Shown piece by piece: positions 1-9,661 of a stretch of DNA of 64,000 nucleotides (position 1 is the first letter of the stretch; every line of letters begins with the position of its first letter). The stretch is taken from positions 1 to 64,000 of the forward strand of contig JAPPMC010000310.1 of the NCBI GenBank assembly GCA_028819235.1, read 5' to 3'. This DNA is from Bryobacterales bacterium. Its GTDB lineage: Bacteria; Acidobacteriota; Terriglobia; Bryobacterales; UBA6623. The translations under genes were made by a program, and so were the position numbers. The notes below the pieces were generated by a model that worked only from the letters and a program-made list of their open reading frames with translations, did no database searches and was not told the origin of the DNA.

Positions 1-273
1 CCGCGTCTCAGCAGGAGCCCCGCTCGTGACTTATGGGGCAAGGGCAGGCCGCCCCCCTTCAGGGACAGGGAGAAGACTGCCGAAGGGCAGTTGAGTGTTC
101 GTCACCTTGAGCGGGAACCGGTGGTACCGTGGGATCCCACACTCAGGGCTTGGGTCTGTTCTGGAGTGTCGCCCAGACTGTCGGTCTAGGATGCCGAGTG
201 TCATGGCGCGCCAGCCTCCAATTCCGTCCCGTGCAGTCCATCGGGCTGTCAGAATCAGATCGGTGAGCACAAC
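1..273. other. Left-edge stretch without a recognisable gene
   Basis: No reading frame here resembles a known protein. The last 20 bases are the leader of the DapA-family gene: a GGTGAG run lies about 6 nt before its ATG at 274. The rest may be the untranslated end of a gene outside the window. Confidence 0.4.
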
Positions 274-1182
274 ATGAACACCCAGGACATCTTCGGAATC
301 ATACCGCCGATGATCACCCCCTTCGATCGGCAAGGCGACGTTGACGAAGGGCTCCACCGTGCGGAAGTGCGCTACATGATTGGGACGGGAGTGCATGGAG
401 TCACAGTTTGCGGCAGCACGGGTGAAGGCCACTCGCTGAACACGCACGAGACCCGGCAAGTCACCGCGTGGGCGGTTGAAGAGGCGCAGGGACGGATTCC
501 GGTCATCACCGGGATAATCTGCAACAGCACCCGGGCAGCGATCGAGCGCGGCAAGGCGGTGGCCGATTTGGGCGTAGCCGCGCTTCAGGTGACCCCCGTG
601 CATTACCTCTTCCGTCCGGATGGCGGCGCGATGTTGCGGTTCTTTGACGAGATATCTCAAGCCACAGCTCTGCCGGTGATCATTTACAATGTCGTGCCGT
701 GGTCGTATCTCTCGCCGAGGTTGCTCGTCCGCATCCTGGAACAGGTTGACGGCGTGATTGGCGTGAAACAGAGCGCCAGCGATCTGAAGGCATTAGCAGA
801 CCTGCTCCTGCTGGCTGACACCGAGGCACTGTGCCGGAAGGACGTGCGCATCCTGTCGGCCGTCGATTCATTCCTGTACCCGTCCTTTGCCCTTGGTGCC
901 CACGGTGCTGTTGCTGCCATCTTGACCGCAGCCCCGAAGGCTTGCGTAGAAATGTGGAATGCCGTCGAGAGCGAGGACCACCGGCGAGCCAAGCAGCTGC
1001 ACGAACACCTGTTGGGTGTCTGGAACGCAATCGACCATCCCAATCTCCCGGCCAATGTCAAGACTGCTCTCAGACTCCAAGGACGGAATGGCGGCTTTCC
1101 ACGAGCACCCATGCCGGCAAGTTCCCCAAGCCAAGAGGCCGAGATTCGGAATGCCTTGAACGGCCGGATCGGAACTGGCTAG
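274..1182 (+). CDS. Dihydrodipicolinate synthase/N-acetylneuraminate lyase family aldolase
   Basis: A 302-aa TIM-barrel class I aldolase of the DapA/NanA family, whose usual length is about 290-310 aa. The N-terminus (GIIPPMITPF) is typical. The GSTGE motif near residue 47 corresponds to the family's GTTGE pyruvate-carboxylate site. The YNVVPW motif near residue 139 holds the catalytic Tyr, and GVKQSA near residue 164 holds the Schiff-base Lys. Family members condense or cleave pyruvate with an aldehyde, and substrate cannot be read from these motifs. The gene does not sit with lysine-biosynthesis genes but is followed by a BASS-type transporter on the same strand, so a catabolic lyase is at least as likely as true DapA. 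The start is an ATG with a GGTGAG ribosome-binding site. Confidence 0.9.
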   Translation: MNTQDIFGIIPPMITPFDRQGDVDEGLHRAEVRYMIGTGVHGVTVCGSTGEGHSLNTHETRQVTAWAVEEAQGRIPVITGIICNSTRAAIERGKAVADLGVAALQVTPVHYLFRPDGGAMLRFFDEISQATALPVIIYNVVPWSYLSPRLLVRILEQVDGVIGVKQSASDLKALADLLLLADTEALCRKDVRILSAVDSFLYPSFALGAHGAVAAILTAAPKACVEMWNAVESEDHRRAKQLHEHLLGVWNAIDHPNLPANVKTALRLQGRNGGFPRAPMPASSPSQEAEIRNALNGRIGTG

Positions 1183-1419
1183 CACCCTGTGTGTGGCTAG
1201 TTGCCCACGCCCCCTATGTTCTCGCTGCTTGTGACTCGGATCGTGCCCCGCCAAGGCACTGTGTCGCCAGCGCGTGCGGATTCCAGCGAGACGGCCCCGG
1301 TAGACCACAATGCCGGGCTGGGGCCCGATCCGAGCCATAGTGAGAGTCGGTTGCTCGCGATTCTCCGGTCGTGCCACCCTGACTGGCGAGGCGGTCGACT
1401 CCGGACCCTTCGGCTGTAA

Positions 1420-2529
1420 ATGCTCCTCCTGCCACCGAGCCGGGCGGCGCACCTGTTTGCTGCTCTTGGCACCAGTTCTCTCGTGGCAGCTCTCGCCTCT
1501 GGCTTGGCCGGCATGGACCGGCTACCGGGAATCGGCGCCACAGCCGGATTCGCTTGTCTGGCAGTGGCAGCTCACAAGTCGCTGCGCTACTCGCGGCTGT
1601 CTTTCGCTCTTTGGGTCTTCGCATTCGTTGTTTGTGCTATGTACTACCCAAACTTGTTCATATCGTGGGGACAGTTTGACCTGCGGCGAGCCATCACTCC
1701 TCTGGTCCAGCTGATTATGTTCGGGATGGGGTCAACTCTGGCATTCAGTGATTTTTACCGCGTGATCCGATTGCCCAGAGCCGTGCTCGTTGGCCTAGGA
1801 TTGCAGTACTCGGTGATGCCGCTGATGGGTTGGACATATGCCATCCTGTTCGGCCTGCAGGGAGAGGTTGCCGTCGGGCTGATCCTCTTTGGGTCCTGTG
1901 CTGGCGGAGTCAGTTCAAATGTTGTTACCTACATCGCGGGTGCCAATCTGGCCCTGTCGGTGACGATGACCGCGTGTTCCACGATGGTTTCGCCGATCTT
2001 GACGCCCCTCGCGATGAAGTTGCTGGCCGGACAGTACCTACCGATCGAAGTGGCGCCGATGATGCTCTCGATTCTCAAGATGATTCTGGTCCCCGTGCTG
2101 CTCGGCCTGCTCTACAATCGCTACGCGCACCGCTACGCCGAGTGGACCTCTCGTTGGCTTCCCGGTGTGTCGATGTGGGGCATCTGCGCTGTCATCGCGA
2201 TTACGATCGCGCTGTCCCGGGATGATCTGATCGCCGTAGCCGTGCCGCTGCTCGGAGCGGCGCTCTGCCACAACGCCACTGGCTACACGCTGGGCTACTG
2301 GTGTGCCCGCGCGTTCGGCTTAGGCAGAATCGACAGCCGGACCGTCTCCATAGAAGTGGGACTCCAAAACGGAGGAATGGCGACGGGATTGGCATTCGAC
2401 GTCTTGCGGAGCGCGGCGGCTGCCTTGCCGTCGGCCGTCGAAGGTCCTTGGGCCGCTGTCGTAGGGACGGGGCTCGCATCTTTCTGGCGACGGTCCAAGA
2501 GGGGTAGCACCGCTGAACTCCTGAAATGA
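1420..2529 (+). CDS. Bile acid:sodium symporter (BASS) family transporter
   Basis: A 369-aa polytopic membrane protein of the SBF/BASS family. Hydrophobic segments run almost throughout. Diagnostic stretches are MFGMGSTLAFSDF near residue 100, GSCAGGVSSNVVTYIAGAN near residue 160 (the unwound crossover helix) and EVGLQNGGMATGLA near residue 310, equivalent to the ExGxQN sodium-site motif. Members use a Na+ gradient to import organic anions such as bile acids, pantothenate or 2-keto acids across the inner membrane. It follows the DapA-like gene by about 240 bp on the same strand, and a shared organic-acid pathway is only an inference. It is somewhat longer than the usual 300-330 aa, with extra N-terminal hydrophobic sequence, so the true start could be further downstream. 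Confidence 0.88.
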   Translation: MLLLPPSRAAHLFAALGTSSLVAALASGLAGMDRLPGIGATAGFACLAVAAHKSLRYSRLSFALWVFAFVVCAMYYPNLFISWGQFDLRRAITPLVQLIMFGMGSTLAFSDFYRVIRLPRAVLVGLGLQYSVMPLMGWTYAILFGLQGEVAVGLILFGSCAGGVSSNVVTYIAGANLALSVTMTACSTMVSPILTPLAMKLLAGQYLPIEVAPMMLSILKMILVPVLLGLLYNRYAHRYAEWTSRWLPGVSMWGICAVIAITIALSRDDLIAVAVPLLGAALCHNATGYTLGYWCARAFGLGRIDSRTVSIEVGLQNGGMATGLAFDVLRSAAAALPSAVEGPWAAVVGTGLASFWRRSKRGSTAELLK

Positions 2530-2532
2530 CGC

Positions 2533-2570
2533 TGCCCGGCGGATCCGACTAGCGCGGCTGGAGCCGGGCA
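2533..2570. terminator. Possible bidirectional stem-loop between convergent genes
   Basis: TGCCCGGC (2533-2540) and GCCGGGCA (2563-2570) form an 8-bp perfect inverted repeat with a 22-nt loop, 3 nt after the transporter stop codon. The convergent Bat-type operon ends at 2647. There is no T tract, so intrinsic termination is uncertain. Confidence 0.3.
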
Positions 2571-2646
2571 ACGTCGACTACCGTCGATAGCCACGTGTAC
2601 GACGCTTGGCATTGTCGGAAGGGCAGGGAAGCGGGGAGACGGCGCG

Positions 2647-3057
2647 CTACAAGACTTGCACTGAGACAATCCACGAAGTAGTCACCTTCGCGTGCACCGG
2701 GTGCTGAAACTCCAGCCGCATGCCAAGGCCCACGTAGTCCCGCTTCAGCATTGAACCGCCCCAGCTTGATCCGCTGACTCTCACACGCACAGGACACGGG
2801 CAGAAGCGGGGATGGCCGCAGATCAGGGTCTCTCCGTTGCGGATCTGCAGCTCGTACGTCCGATTCTGCGTCGTGACCCGCAGGCGTGAACCTTCGGGGA
2901 GGTCGCGCACACGCACGCCACCGGCCACTTCAGAGGCCACGATTCGCCCGTAAACTTCGGCTCCCAGGCAATCTGAAGCCGCGGCGAGAGTCCGGTTGGA
3001 GGTAAGCGGCCCGCGCTTGCCCTGCATCTCAGGCGGTCCCTCGCTACTTGGCTGCAC
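2647..3057 (-). CDS. Small conserved-looking protein with a Cys/His cluster, function unknown
   Basis: A 136-aa protein (126 aa from the internal ATG at 3027) ending the large minus-strand operon. Its GTG at 3057 lies inside the last codons of the DUF4175 gene, a 14-bp overlap typical of translational coupling. The N-terminal 35 residues look poorly ordered. The core is a short beta-rich domain: VRVRDLPEGSRLRV, a Cys/His-rich CGHPRFCPCP near residues 80-90, a glycine-rich SSWGGSML and LEFQHP. The pattern of three Cys and one His could bind a metal, but no known domain was recognised. No signal peptide is visible. It could equally be a small structural protein. Coding status is supported by position, phase and codon-like composition. 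Confidence 0.6.
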   Translation of the reverse strand: MQPSSEGPPEMQGKRGPLTSNRTLAAASDCLGAEVYGRIVASEVAGGVRVRDLPEGSRLRVTTQNRTYELQIRNGETLICGHPRFCPCPVRVRVSGSSWGGSMLKRDYVGLGMRLEFQHPVHAKVTTSWIVSVQVL

Positions 3058-6000
3058 CGAGCTTTCGGTAATACTCCGCTACGGCCTCACGGTAGGTCTC
3101 CGGAACAGGCTCCGAGACGATCGCGCGGACCTCTTCCTTGTCGTCGAGCTCTACCTGTCTGCGCAGCTTGACCTCGATGTGCTCTAGCATCTCAAGCAGC
3201 TTTCGGTACTCGTCCTGAAGCAGTTCGGGGTTGCCCAAGAATCGACCATCGCCCAATTCGCGGGCGAAGGCGCGCAGCTGTGCGATCTCGCGAGGGTCAA
3301 ACTCCCGGTTGAGCCGCAACTGCTGCGCCAGCCGCGGCAGTTCGGCCACGCCGGATTCAAGGGCGCGCTCCATCCGCTCCCGGACCTCGGGCACGTCGGC
3401 CGGGGTCCGGAACTGTCCGAGCCGACGGCCGTCGCCCAAGGAGCCGGCGCCGCCCCATCCGCTTCGCCACTCGCCCCGCTGGCCGCCCGCACCACTGCCC
3501 GCGCGTTCGGAGCCGCCCCGCTGGCCGCCCCCGGCTTGGCCGTCTTCGCTGGGAGTGTTCCCGGGCCGGTCCCCTTGGCCATCTTGCCGGCCTTGCTGCC
3601 CCTCGGTTGGGGCCATGGCGCGTTCCATGTCCTCGCGCAGGTCCTCGACACCCGCGAGCAGGCGCTGCAAGCCGCGCTGCGGTCCGCTGCCCTCGTCGTC
3701 GGCCAGCTCGCCGGCCCGGCGCAGCCGGTCCCGCAATTGCCTCATGGCGCGCGAGATGGCCTCTTCGTTGCTGGCGGCGTAGGGCGCGAGCCCCCGGCGG
3801 ATCAGGTCTTCGGCGTATTGCATTGCGGGCAGCGCTTCGGATTGCTGCAGCTCGATCAGGGCTTCCATCAGCGCTCGTGACGCCTCTTGGTTCCGGTCGC
3901 GCATCAGCCGCGACTGCCGCTGAAGGCCACGCTCGATCTCCGCGAGCCGCTCACGCATGTCGCTCTTGCGGTCCGCCAGATCGACCTCCTCCTCGCGCGT
4001 CATGCCCGTCGGGAGCGGGCCGGTCTGTCGGCCCCCCTGCGCCTTGAGCGCTTCCAGCGCGACCTTGAGCGACCGCTGGAGCTCGGCCGCGGTCTGCGCC
4101 TGCTCCTCGGCCAAGGCCTCCGCCTCGCGTGTCATCTCGGCCACCGCAGTCTCGCTCTCCTGCCGTCGCTGCTGGCGCATCGACTCCAGCGCCCGCTCCA
4201 GCTCCTGCTGGGCGCTGGCAGTTGTGGAGCGCGGGTCCCCGCCTTGATTGCCCCTCTCCATCTCGCGGGCGGCCCGCTCCAACTGCCGGATCGTGCGGTC
4301 GAGCTGCTGCGAGCGGCCTTGTCCACCCTGACCACCGGCCTGCCCTTGGGAGCCCTGCTGGGATTGGCTGTCGCGCGCCTGCTGCCGACGTTGCAGCTGC
4401 TCCAGCTGGCGCCGTAAGTCCTCGGCTTCCCTGCGCAGCATCTCCTGCTGCCAGCGCTGCTCGAAGCTGTTGCGGGAGCGGTCTTGGGCATTCTCGGCCA
4501 GGCGCTCCTGCCGGCGGGCAAGCTCCTCAAGCTTCTTCATGGCCTCGTCGATCTCTTGCTCCATGCTCTGGCCAGAGGCCCCGCCGCCAGTCTCGTACTG
4601 GTTCTTCTCGAGGTCCATCTCCAGCTCGAACATCTCGGCCAGATCGCGGGAGGCTCCGCCCCCGCCGCCCCCGCCCCGTCCCATCGAGACCTGAATGTCG
4701 GTGAACAGGTTCTCGGCCCTGAGCAAGTACTGCAGAGCCTGCTGCTCCGGCCGCACCGCCTCGTCCAGGCGGAAGGCCTGCAGCGCGGCAGCGGCCGGCT
4801 GCATGTGGTCCGCGGCCTGCTCCATGAACTCGGCGAACTTGGCGAACTTCGGATCCGTTCCCGTCAACTGGCGGGCCCGTGTCCGCTGCACCAACGTCTG
4901 CGCCTGCTGCATGAGTGTGGACTGCAGCTCGGAGAGCATCTCGGCGCTTTCGCGCAGTTTCTCCTCTTCGCGACCGTCGTCAGCGTCCCGTTCCTTGATG
5001 AGGTTCCAGGTGGCGACGATGATCTCCTTTTGGCGACGCGAGATCTCGTCCTGCTGTTGCTGCCCCTGCTGGCCCCCGGCAGCTTGCTGGGACTGCGAGA
5101 AGCGGCGCTCGAAGGGCTGCACGGTGATGAAATACATGTCGCTGCGCACTTCGCGCTTGGCGTCGCGGGCGACGAGGTAGTAGCTGATGATGTCGCCGGC
5201 CATCAGGCTGGCAGGCGGTAGCGGCGGCGGCAGATCGCCCGTCTGGGAGGGAGTTCCGGACGGCAACGGCAGCTCCGCGGCGCGGCCTTCCGGTCCGAAC
5301 TCCTCCAAACGGAACATGTGGCGGGCGACGGCCTCGAGGCGCCGTCGCCCCCCGGCCAGCCGCACTGCGTCCTGCTCGACACCGTTCACTGCGTATTCCA
5401 GCCGCAGTTCCCGGAGCCCGAAGTCGTCCTCGGCCTCAACCCGAAGCATGACTTCTTCTATGCTCGTCGCTCGCCAGTCCCGACCGGGCTCCAAGATCTT
5501 CACCGACGGCTTCTCGTCGGGCACGACTGTGATGAAGTAGTCGTCTGTCAGCCGGACCCGCTCGCCCTTGTGGTAGGCCGCAACGTGGTAGGTCGAGTCC
5601 TCGCTGACCTCGATTTCGGCGCGGAGATCGCGCACCCCCACCTCGTCGTCCTCAACGACAAGCACTCCGTCATCGAGCGGCTTGTCAGTCGTCAGCACCA
5701 CCGTCACTCGCGTACCCTCGACGGCCATGATGTCCCCGCCTGGGTCTTGCACGCCGGGCTCAAGGCCGCTCCAGTCCGGGTACTCTAGCTCCAGCCGGAT
5801 GTTCTCCACCGTCGGCATCGCGATGACGTCGACCTTGAACTCGCGACTGCGGAGCCTTTCCGCCTCCACGTAATAGCGAAGGGACTCCCGCACCAGCGAG
5901 AACGTGAACTCGTACCCGGCACCTTGCGGGTCAGGGCCCATGGGGGCGCGCTCCCAGTCCACGCTGCTGTCGAACTTGGCGTAGATCTCGACCAGACCTG

Positions 6001-6688
6001 GCTCAAACCCCAGCGGCAGGGCGGACACCTCCAAGCGCCCTCCCTTGCGGATCGACGTGTCTCCCGGCTCAACCTTCAGTTCGTAGAACGGCTCGTCGTG
6101 CGTCAAAAACCAGCCTGTCCAAAGCCGGGATGTGCCGTAGCTCCAGTACCCTGGACCGGCCGTTCCGAGCCACACCAAGGCCGCCACCGCGAGGATCCCG
6201 GTCGCCGCGAATGCCGCCATCAGCGGTCGGCCAATCACGCTGTCCAGTTGGACCACGGCGGACGTGTCTCGCGTCTCCCTCGCGAGCAGTGCCAGCAGGG
6301 GGCTTGGCGCTCTGCCCGTCCCCCGTGCCCGCTCGCGCTCGTCGGCCCACGTGCGGAGCCGGCCACCAAACGCCTCCGAGCGGCGCTCGGCCCTGTCTGC
6401 GGCTCGGAGGAAAGCCCGTCTGCCCGCCAGGCGGCGCAGCGGTAGCACTAGGGACAGTACGAGAACGCTGCCCAGCGCAATGGCCAAGAACATCCGCGAG
6501 CCGACCACGCTCGCACTGGAAAAGGCCGCCCGGTTGGCCAAGTAGACGCACAGGGCCGTCACGCACAGCGCGGTCAGTCCCAGCGCACCTAGGCCTCGGG
6601 TCGCCGCGGTCGCCCTCAGGCGGCCCGCAATCGCGCCGAGATATTGATCCAACCCAACCGATCGCTCGTCCTGATGCCCGAAAAGCAA
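3044..6688 (-). CDS. DUF4175-type giant membrane-anchored protein of the Bat/MoxR cluster
   Basis: A 1,214-aa protein. Three hydrophobic segments near residues 38-55, 67-85 and 155-175 anchor the N-terminus. A long extracytoplasmic part with beta-rich sections follows (about 200-530). From residue 550 to 1050 it becomes Gln/Glu/Arg-rich with strong coiled-coil character, broken by low-complexity runs of Gln (near 540) and Gly (near 670) and a disordered Gly/Gln/Arg stretch (1050-1110). This layout is that of DUF4175 proteins, which accompany MoxR, DUF58 and BatA genes. The biochemical role is unknown; a scaffold spanning the envelope is an inference. The TTG start at 6688 follows GAGG closely and is 6 nt from the BatA-type stop. 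Another in-frame TTG follows about 12 codons later. Confidence 0.85.
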   Translation of the reverse strand: MLFGHQDERSVGLDQYLGAIAGRLRATAATRGLGALGLTALCVTALCVYLANRAAFSSASVVGSRMFLAIALGSVLVLSLVLPLRRLAGRRAFLRAADRAERRSEAFGGRLRTWADERERARGTGRAPSPLLALLARETRDTSAVVQLDSVIGRPLMAAFAATGILAVAALVWLGTAGPGYWSYGTSRLWTGWFLTHDEPFYELKVEPGDTSIRKGGRLEVSALPLGFEPGLVEIYAKFDSSVDWERAPMGPDPQGAGYEFTFSLVRESLRYYVEAERLRSREFKVDVIAMPTVENIRLELEYPDWSGLEPGVQDPGGDIMAVEGTRVTVVLTTDKPLDDGVLVVEDDEVGVRDLRAEIEVSEDSTYHVAAYHKGERVRLTDDYFITVVPDEKPSVKILEPGRDWRATSIEEVMLRVEAEDDFGLRELRLEYAVNGVEQDAVRLAGGRRRLEAVARHMFRLEEFGPEGRAAELPLPSGTPSQTGDLPPPLPPASLMAGDIISYYLVARDAKREVRSDMYFITVQPFERRFSQSQQAAGGQQGQQQQDEISRRQKEIIVATWNLIKERDADDGREEEKLRESAEMLSELQSTLMQQAQTLVQRTRARQLTGTDPKFAKFAEFMEQAADHMQPAAAALQAFRLDEAVRPEQQALQYLLRAENLFTDIQVSMGRGGGGGGGASRDLAEMFELEMDLEKNQYETGGGASGQSMEQEIDEAMKKLEELARRQERLAENAQDRSRNSFEQRWQQEMLRREAEDLRRQLEQLQRRQQARDSQSQQGSQGQAGGQGGQGRSQQLDRTIRQLERAAREMERGNQGGDPRSTTASAQQELERALESMRQQRRQESETAVAEMTREAEALAEEQAQTAAELQRSLKVALEALKAQGGRQTGPLPTGMTREEEVDLADRKSDMRERLAEIERGLQRQSRLMRDRNQEASRALMEALIELQQSEALPAMQYAEDLIRRGLAPYAASNEEAISRAMRQLRDRLRRAGELADDEGSGPQRGLQRLLAGVEDLREDMERAMAPTEGQQGRQDGQGDRPGNTPSEDGQAGGGQRGGSERAGSGAGGQRGEWRSGWGGAGSLGDGRRLGQFRTPADVPEVRERMERALESGVAELPRLAQQLRLNREFDPREIAQLRAFARELGDGRFLGNPELLQDEYRKLLEMLEHIEVKLRRQVELDDKEEVRAIVSEPVPETYREAVAEYYRKLGAAK

Positions 6689-6694
6689 CTTCCT

Positions 6695-8707
6695 CTAATC
6701 CCCCCGCAAAGCGTCAAGGTGACGGTTTGCTATGAGGGATTCTAGCAGCACTGCAAGCGCTAGAAGGACCAGCAGCAGGCGCCAAACGCGCCACGGGGGC
6801 ACTTCAGGCTCGGGAAGCCCGGCGGCCAACCCTCCCGATGCCTCAGCGGCGCTGGAGCGCCACAGTTCGAGCGCGTCCCCCTCCGCCCGGCGCAGATTTG
6901 ACTCGCGCGGATCGGGGTTGACGGCCTGGAGTTCGAGCCCCCTCGCGCCGCGGATCTCGTAGAAGCCCACCGAGTCGAGGGGCAGTGCTTCACGCTCGAC
7001 GGAATCGGACAGGGTCAGCACGGGCTCGCCGGAGGGGTCGACTACTTGCACGGCCCCGCCCCTGTCCCTGCGGCTGCCCAGCTCGAGAATGTCTCCGAAA
7101 GTTGCTTCGCCTCGACGCCTCTCGGACCCCGTAAGGAGCCGGGCCGTCTCGACCACGAACGGAACGTAGGTCGGCGTCACCGGGAGGTTGTTCCAGACGT
7201 TGTCGAGGGCCGACGCGAACAGGAGCGTACGGCCTCTTCCGATCCGGTGCTCGATCAAGAGCGGATCCCCATTCGCCATGCGCATTGGGACGCTGTCGCC
7301 GTCCTGCGTCGATATCCTGCCGTACAGGTAGAAGCGCACCGGTCGAAGGCCGTCCGTCGCTTGGGCTACGGGATGGGTCACATCGGCCTGCCCGGCCAGC
7401 TGGAACGGTGCCCGCCCGCGCTCGGAGGACAGGGGCTGCTGGACGGCATGGCCGGTCATTGGGGCCCGCCGCACCAGGGCCGAATTCGGCCCGATCGCCA
7501 CCAGCAGCGCACCGCCCGCTTCCAGCCAGGCCCGCAAGCGGTCCTCGAATCGCTCGGGAAGGCGCACCACGTCGGAAAGCACGATGAAGGCGTACGCTCC
7601 CGGATCGATCCGCGCCAAGTCCGCCGGCGAGGCAACCTCCAGCACGTAGCGGCTGGACTCGCTCGACTCGAGCGCAGCACGGTAGTACAGCACGTCGCGG
7701 CCATTCGCGTTCTGGGCCACGAAGAGTAGGGGGTCGGGCTCGCTGTTGTCCACCGCGATGCGGCGCACGTCGTCGTCCGCCAGGTCATCAGTCGGCTCGA
7801 TCCTCACCTCCGCCCGGCTGAAGCCCCGGGGAGCATCACGTATGTCAAAGGAGAATTCGACTCTCTCCCACGCGGGCACCTCGACTCGCTGGCTTCCGGA
7901 AGGCTGGCCGTTGATCCACAGAGAGACAGTCTTGGATGCCTCGCGTTCTGCGTAGCTTGCGACCGTTCCCTCCAGCGTTGCCGCCTCTCTGCCGTACACC
8001 CTCGGGTCGCCCTTGATGCTGTCGACAGCCCAGTTGGCATCTGTTTCGCTGCCAACACCGTGCAGCACGAGCTCGGTGTGGGGCGGAAGCACAAGGTCTT
8101 GGAAGCGCGACGGCATTGCGGAGTGCTGCAGGTCGGAGATCACATGTAGCCGCGCGGGTCCAGTTCCCTCTTCGACCAGATTGCGGGTCGCCTCGACCAC
8201 ATCGCCGTAGCTGTTGCTGGCCTGCGTCGGGGCGAGGCCCGCGAGCGCCCTGCGCAAGATTGCCACATCGGCGGTGGGCTCGGTCAGCACACTCACTGAC
8301 GGCCCGTTCGAGAGCAGCTGGGCACGGTCGCCGGGGGCCAGCGCTTCGATGATCTCGTCGGCCGCTTCCTTGGCTGCTTCCCAGCGGTCGCCGTGTCCCA
8401 TGCTCAGGGAGGTGTCGACAGCTATCAGGTGCAGTAGGGGGATTCTCCCGCCGAGCACGGCCGGGGGCCGTTCCCAGACCGGCTTCGAAAAGGCCAGCGC
8501 CAGCAGCAGCAGTACGGCCAGCCTCAGCGCCAGCAACAGCAGGTAGCGCAGTCGGCGCTCCCGGATCGTGGTGTCGGTGCGCTTCTGGAAGAACATCAGC
8601 GAGCTGAAGGTCAGCTTGACCGGGTTGCGACGACGCATCAGGTGCAGCCAAAGGGGCAGCCCTACCGCAAGTGCGCCGAACAGGAACCAAGGTGCGAGCA
8701 GCCCCAT
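6695..8707 (-). CDS. BatA-domain, von Willebrand factor A protein
   Basis: A 670-aa inner-membrane protein. The first 80 residues are the BatA N-terminal module: a hydrophobic helix, the LPLWLHLMRRRNP motif, and a second helix LLLLALRLAVLLLLALAF. A vWA-like domain follows, with DTSLSMG near residue 95 giving the metal-site DxSxS pattern. The middle carries a glutamine-amidotransferase-like alpha/beta region (FIVLSDVVRLPERF, about 375-390), and a last hydrophobic helix near 645-665 closes the protein. Proteins of this type occur beside MoxR ATPases and DUF58 proteins and are linked to envelope stress or complex assembly. The start lies 5 nt after the DUF58 stop and the stop 6 nt before the DUF4175 start, so it is firmly in the operon. 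Confidence 0.87.
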   Translation of the reverse strand: MGLLAPWFLFGALAVGLPLWLHLMRRRNPVKLTFSSLMFFQKRTDTTIRERRLRYLLLLALRLAVLLLLALAFSKPVWERPPAVLGGRIPLLHLIAVDTSLSMGHGDRWEAAKEAADEIIEALAPGDRAQLLSNGPSVSVLTEPTADVAILRRALAGLAPTQASNSYGDVVEATRNLVEEGTGPARLHVISDLQHSAMPSRFQDLVLPPHTELVLHGVGSETDANWAVDSIKGDPRVYGREAATLEGTVASYAEREASKTVSLWINGQPSGSQRVEVPAWERVEFSFDIRDAPRGFSRAEVRIEPTDDLADDDVRRIAVDNSEPDPLLFVAQNANGRDVLYYRAALESSESSRYVLEVASPADLARIDPGAYAFIVLSDVVRLPERFEDRLRAWLEAGGALLVAIGPNSALVRRAPMTGHAVQQPLSSERGRAPFQLAGQADVTHPVAQATDGLRPVRFYLYGRISTQDGDSVPMRMANGDPLLIEHRIGRGRTLLFASALDNVWNNLPVTPTYVPFVVETARLLTGSERRRGEATFGDILELGSRRDRGGAVQVVDPSGEPVLTLSDSVEREALPLDSVGFYEIRGARGLELQAVNPDPRESNLRRAEGDALELWRSSAAEASGGLAAGLPEPEVPPWRVWRLLLVLLALAVLLESLIANRHLDALRGD

Positions 8708-8712
8708 CTCGC

Positions 8713-9603
8713 CTATCGTCTCCTTAGGCGGTACAGAAGGTACTCCCGCAGTGCCAGATCCAGGGGCTGCGAAGTGTCCAGGAGCACGTAGTCGGCCCCC
8801 TCGCTCACAATCTTCTTGCGGAGGGTCTCGATGTGGTCCTGGATGCGTCCCGGGTAGACTCGACGGGCGTAGTCGGCGGACACTTCCATCTCTTCCCCGG
8901 TCTCCATGTCCTCGACCAGGGCTGCGGTCCGGAAGCCCGGGGCCAATTCGGAAGGATCAAGCACGTGGAAGCAGATCAGATCCTTGCCCTGGTTTGCTAC
9001 GGACCGCAGAGGGTTCACGATCTCTTCAGGATCGGCGAAGAAGTCCGAGATCATCGCCACGAGGCCCCTACGGCGGAGCAGCCGGGCCAGCACCTGCAAC
9101 GGCACGTGCAAGTCCGTTCCGGTTGCGGCCTCGGCCTCCTCGAGCACGTGCAGAATGCTCTGCAGGTGCCTCGGGCGGTACTGCGCAGGGCGAACCTCGC
9201 GGACCTGCTCGTCGAATAGGACGAGGCCGACCCCATCGTGCTGGCACGTGGAAAGGTACGCCAACGAGGCCGCCAGGAACCGTGCGTAGTCCAACTTGGT
9301 GGTCTCGCCCGAACCGTAGCCCATCGAAGCGCTGCAGTCCAGCAGGATCATCAGGTGGGTGTTCGTCTCCCCGAGGAAGCGCTTGATGTAGACGCGGTCA
9401 GTCCGCGATAGGACATTCCAGTCGATGTAGCGGGGATCGTCTCCCTCGGTGTAGGAGCGGTATTCCGCGAATTCCTGGCTGAATCCAAACTGTGGGGAGC
9501 GGTGGCCCCCGTGCAGGAAGCCGTCAACTACCGTCTTAGCCACCAGCTGTATGTTGGCCAGCCGCTGCAGGATGCCTGGATCCAGGAGATGCTGGCTGCT
9601 CAT
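8713..9603 (-). CDS. DUF58 domain protein (vWA-like), MoxR partner
   Basis: A 296-aa soluble protein. The DUF58 signature YTEGDDPRYIDWNVLSRT lies at about residues 52-69. It is followed by a vWA-type domain starting LLDCSASMGYG near residue 88, a metal-site motif. No membrane segment is visible. DUF58 proteins are regularly encoded next to MoxR AAA+ ATPases, and the pair is thought to act as a chaperone for vWA-containing membrane complexes. Here moxR is 58 nt upstream and the BatA-type gene 5 nt downstream on the same strand. Confidence 0.9.
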   Translation of the reverse strand: MSSQHLLDPGILQRLANIQLVAKTVVDGFLHGGHRSPQFGFSQEFAEYRSYTEGDDPRYIDWNVLSRTDRVYIKRFLGETNTHLMILLDCSASMGYGSGETTKLDYARFLAASLAYLSTCQHDGVGLVLFDEQVREVRPAQYRPRHLQSILHVLEEAEAATGTDLHVPLQVLARLLRRRGLVAMISDFFADPEEIVNPLRSVANQGKDLICFHVLDPSELAPGFRTAALVEDMETGEEMEVSADYARRVYPGRIQDHIETLRKKIVSEGADYVLLDTSQPLDLALREYLLYRLRRR

Positions 9604-9661
9604 GTCACATCGGCTGGCTGTTGGCGTCCCGCCTTCTTATCAAGTCGGCCCGCATCCGCAC

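Noticed and set aside
31-660. Minus-strand 209-aa frame at the left edge
   Set aside because: It overlaps the DapA-family gene by nearly 400 bp in antisense and resembles no family.
4640-4690. Poly-Gly/GC-rich run in the DUF4175 gene, suspected frameshift
   Set aside because: The reading frame continues with the same amino-acid character on both sides, and low-complexity Gly stretches are normal in this family.
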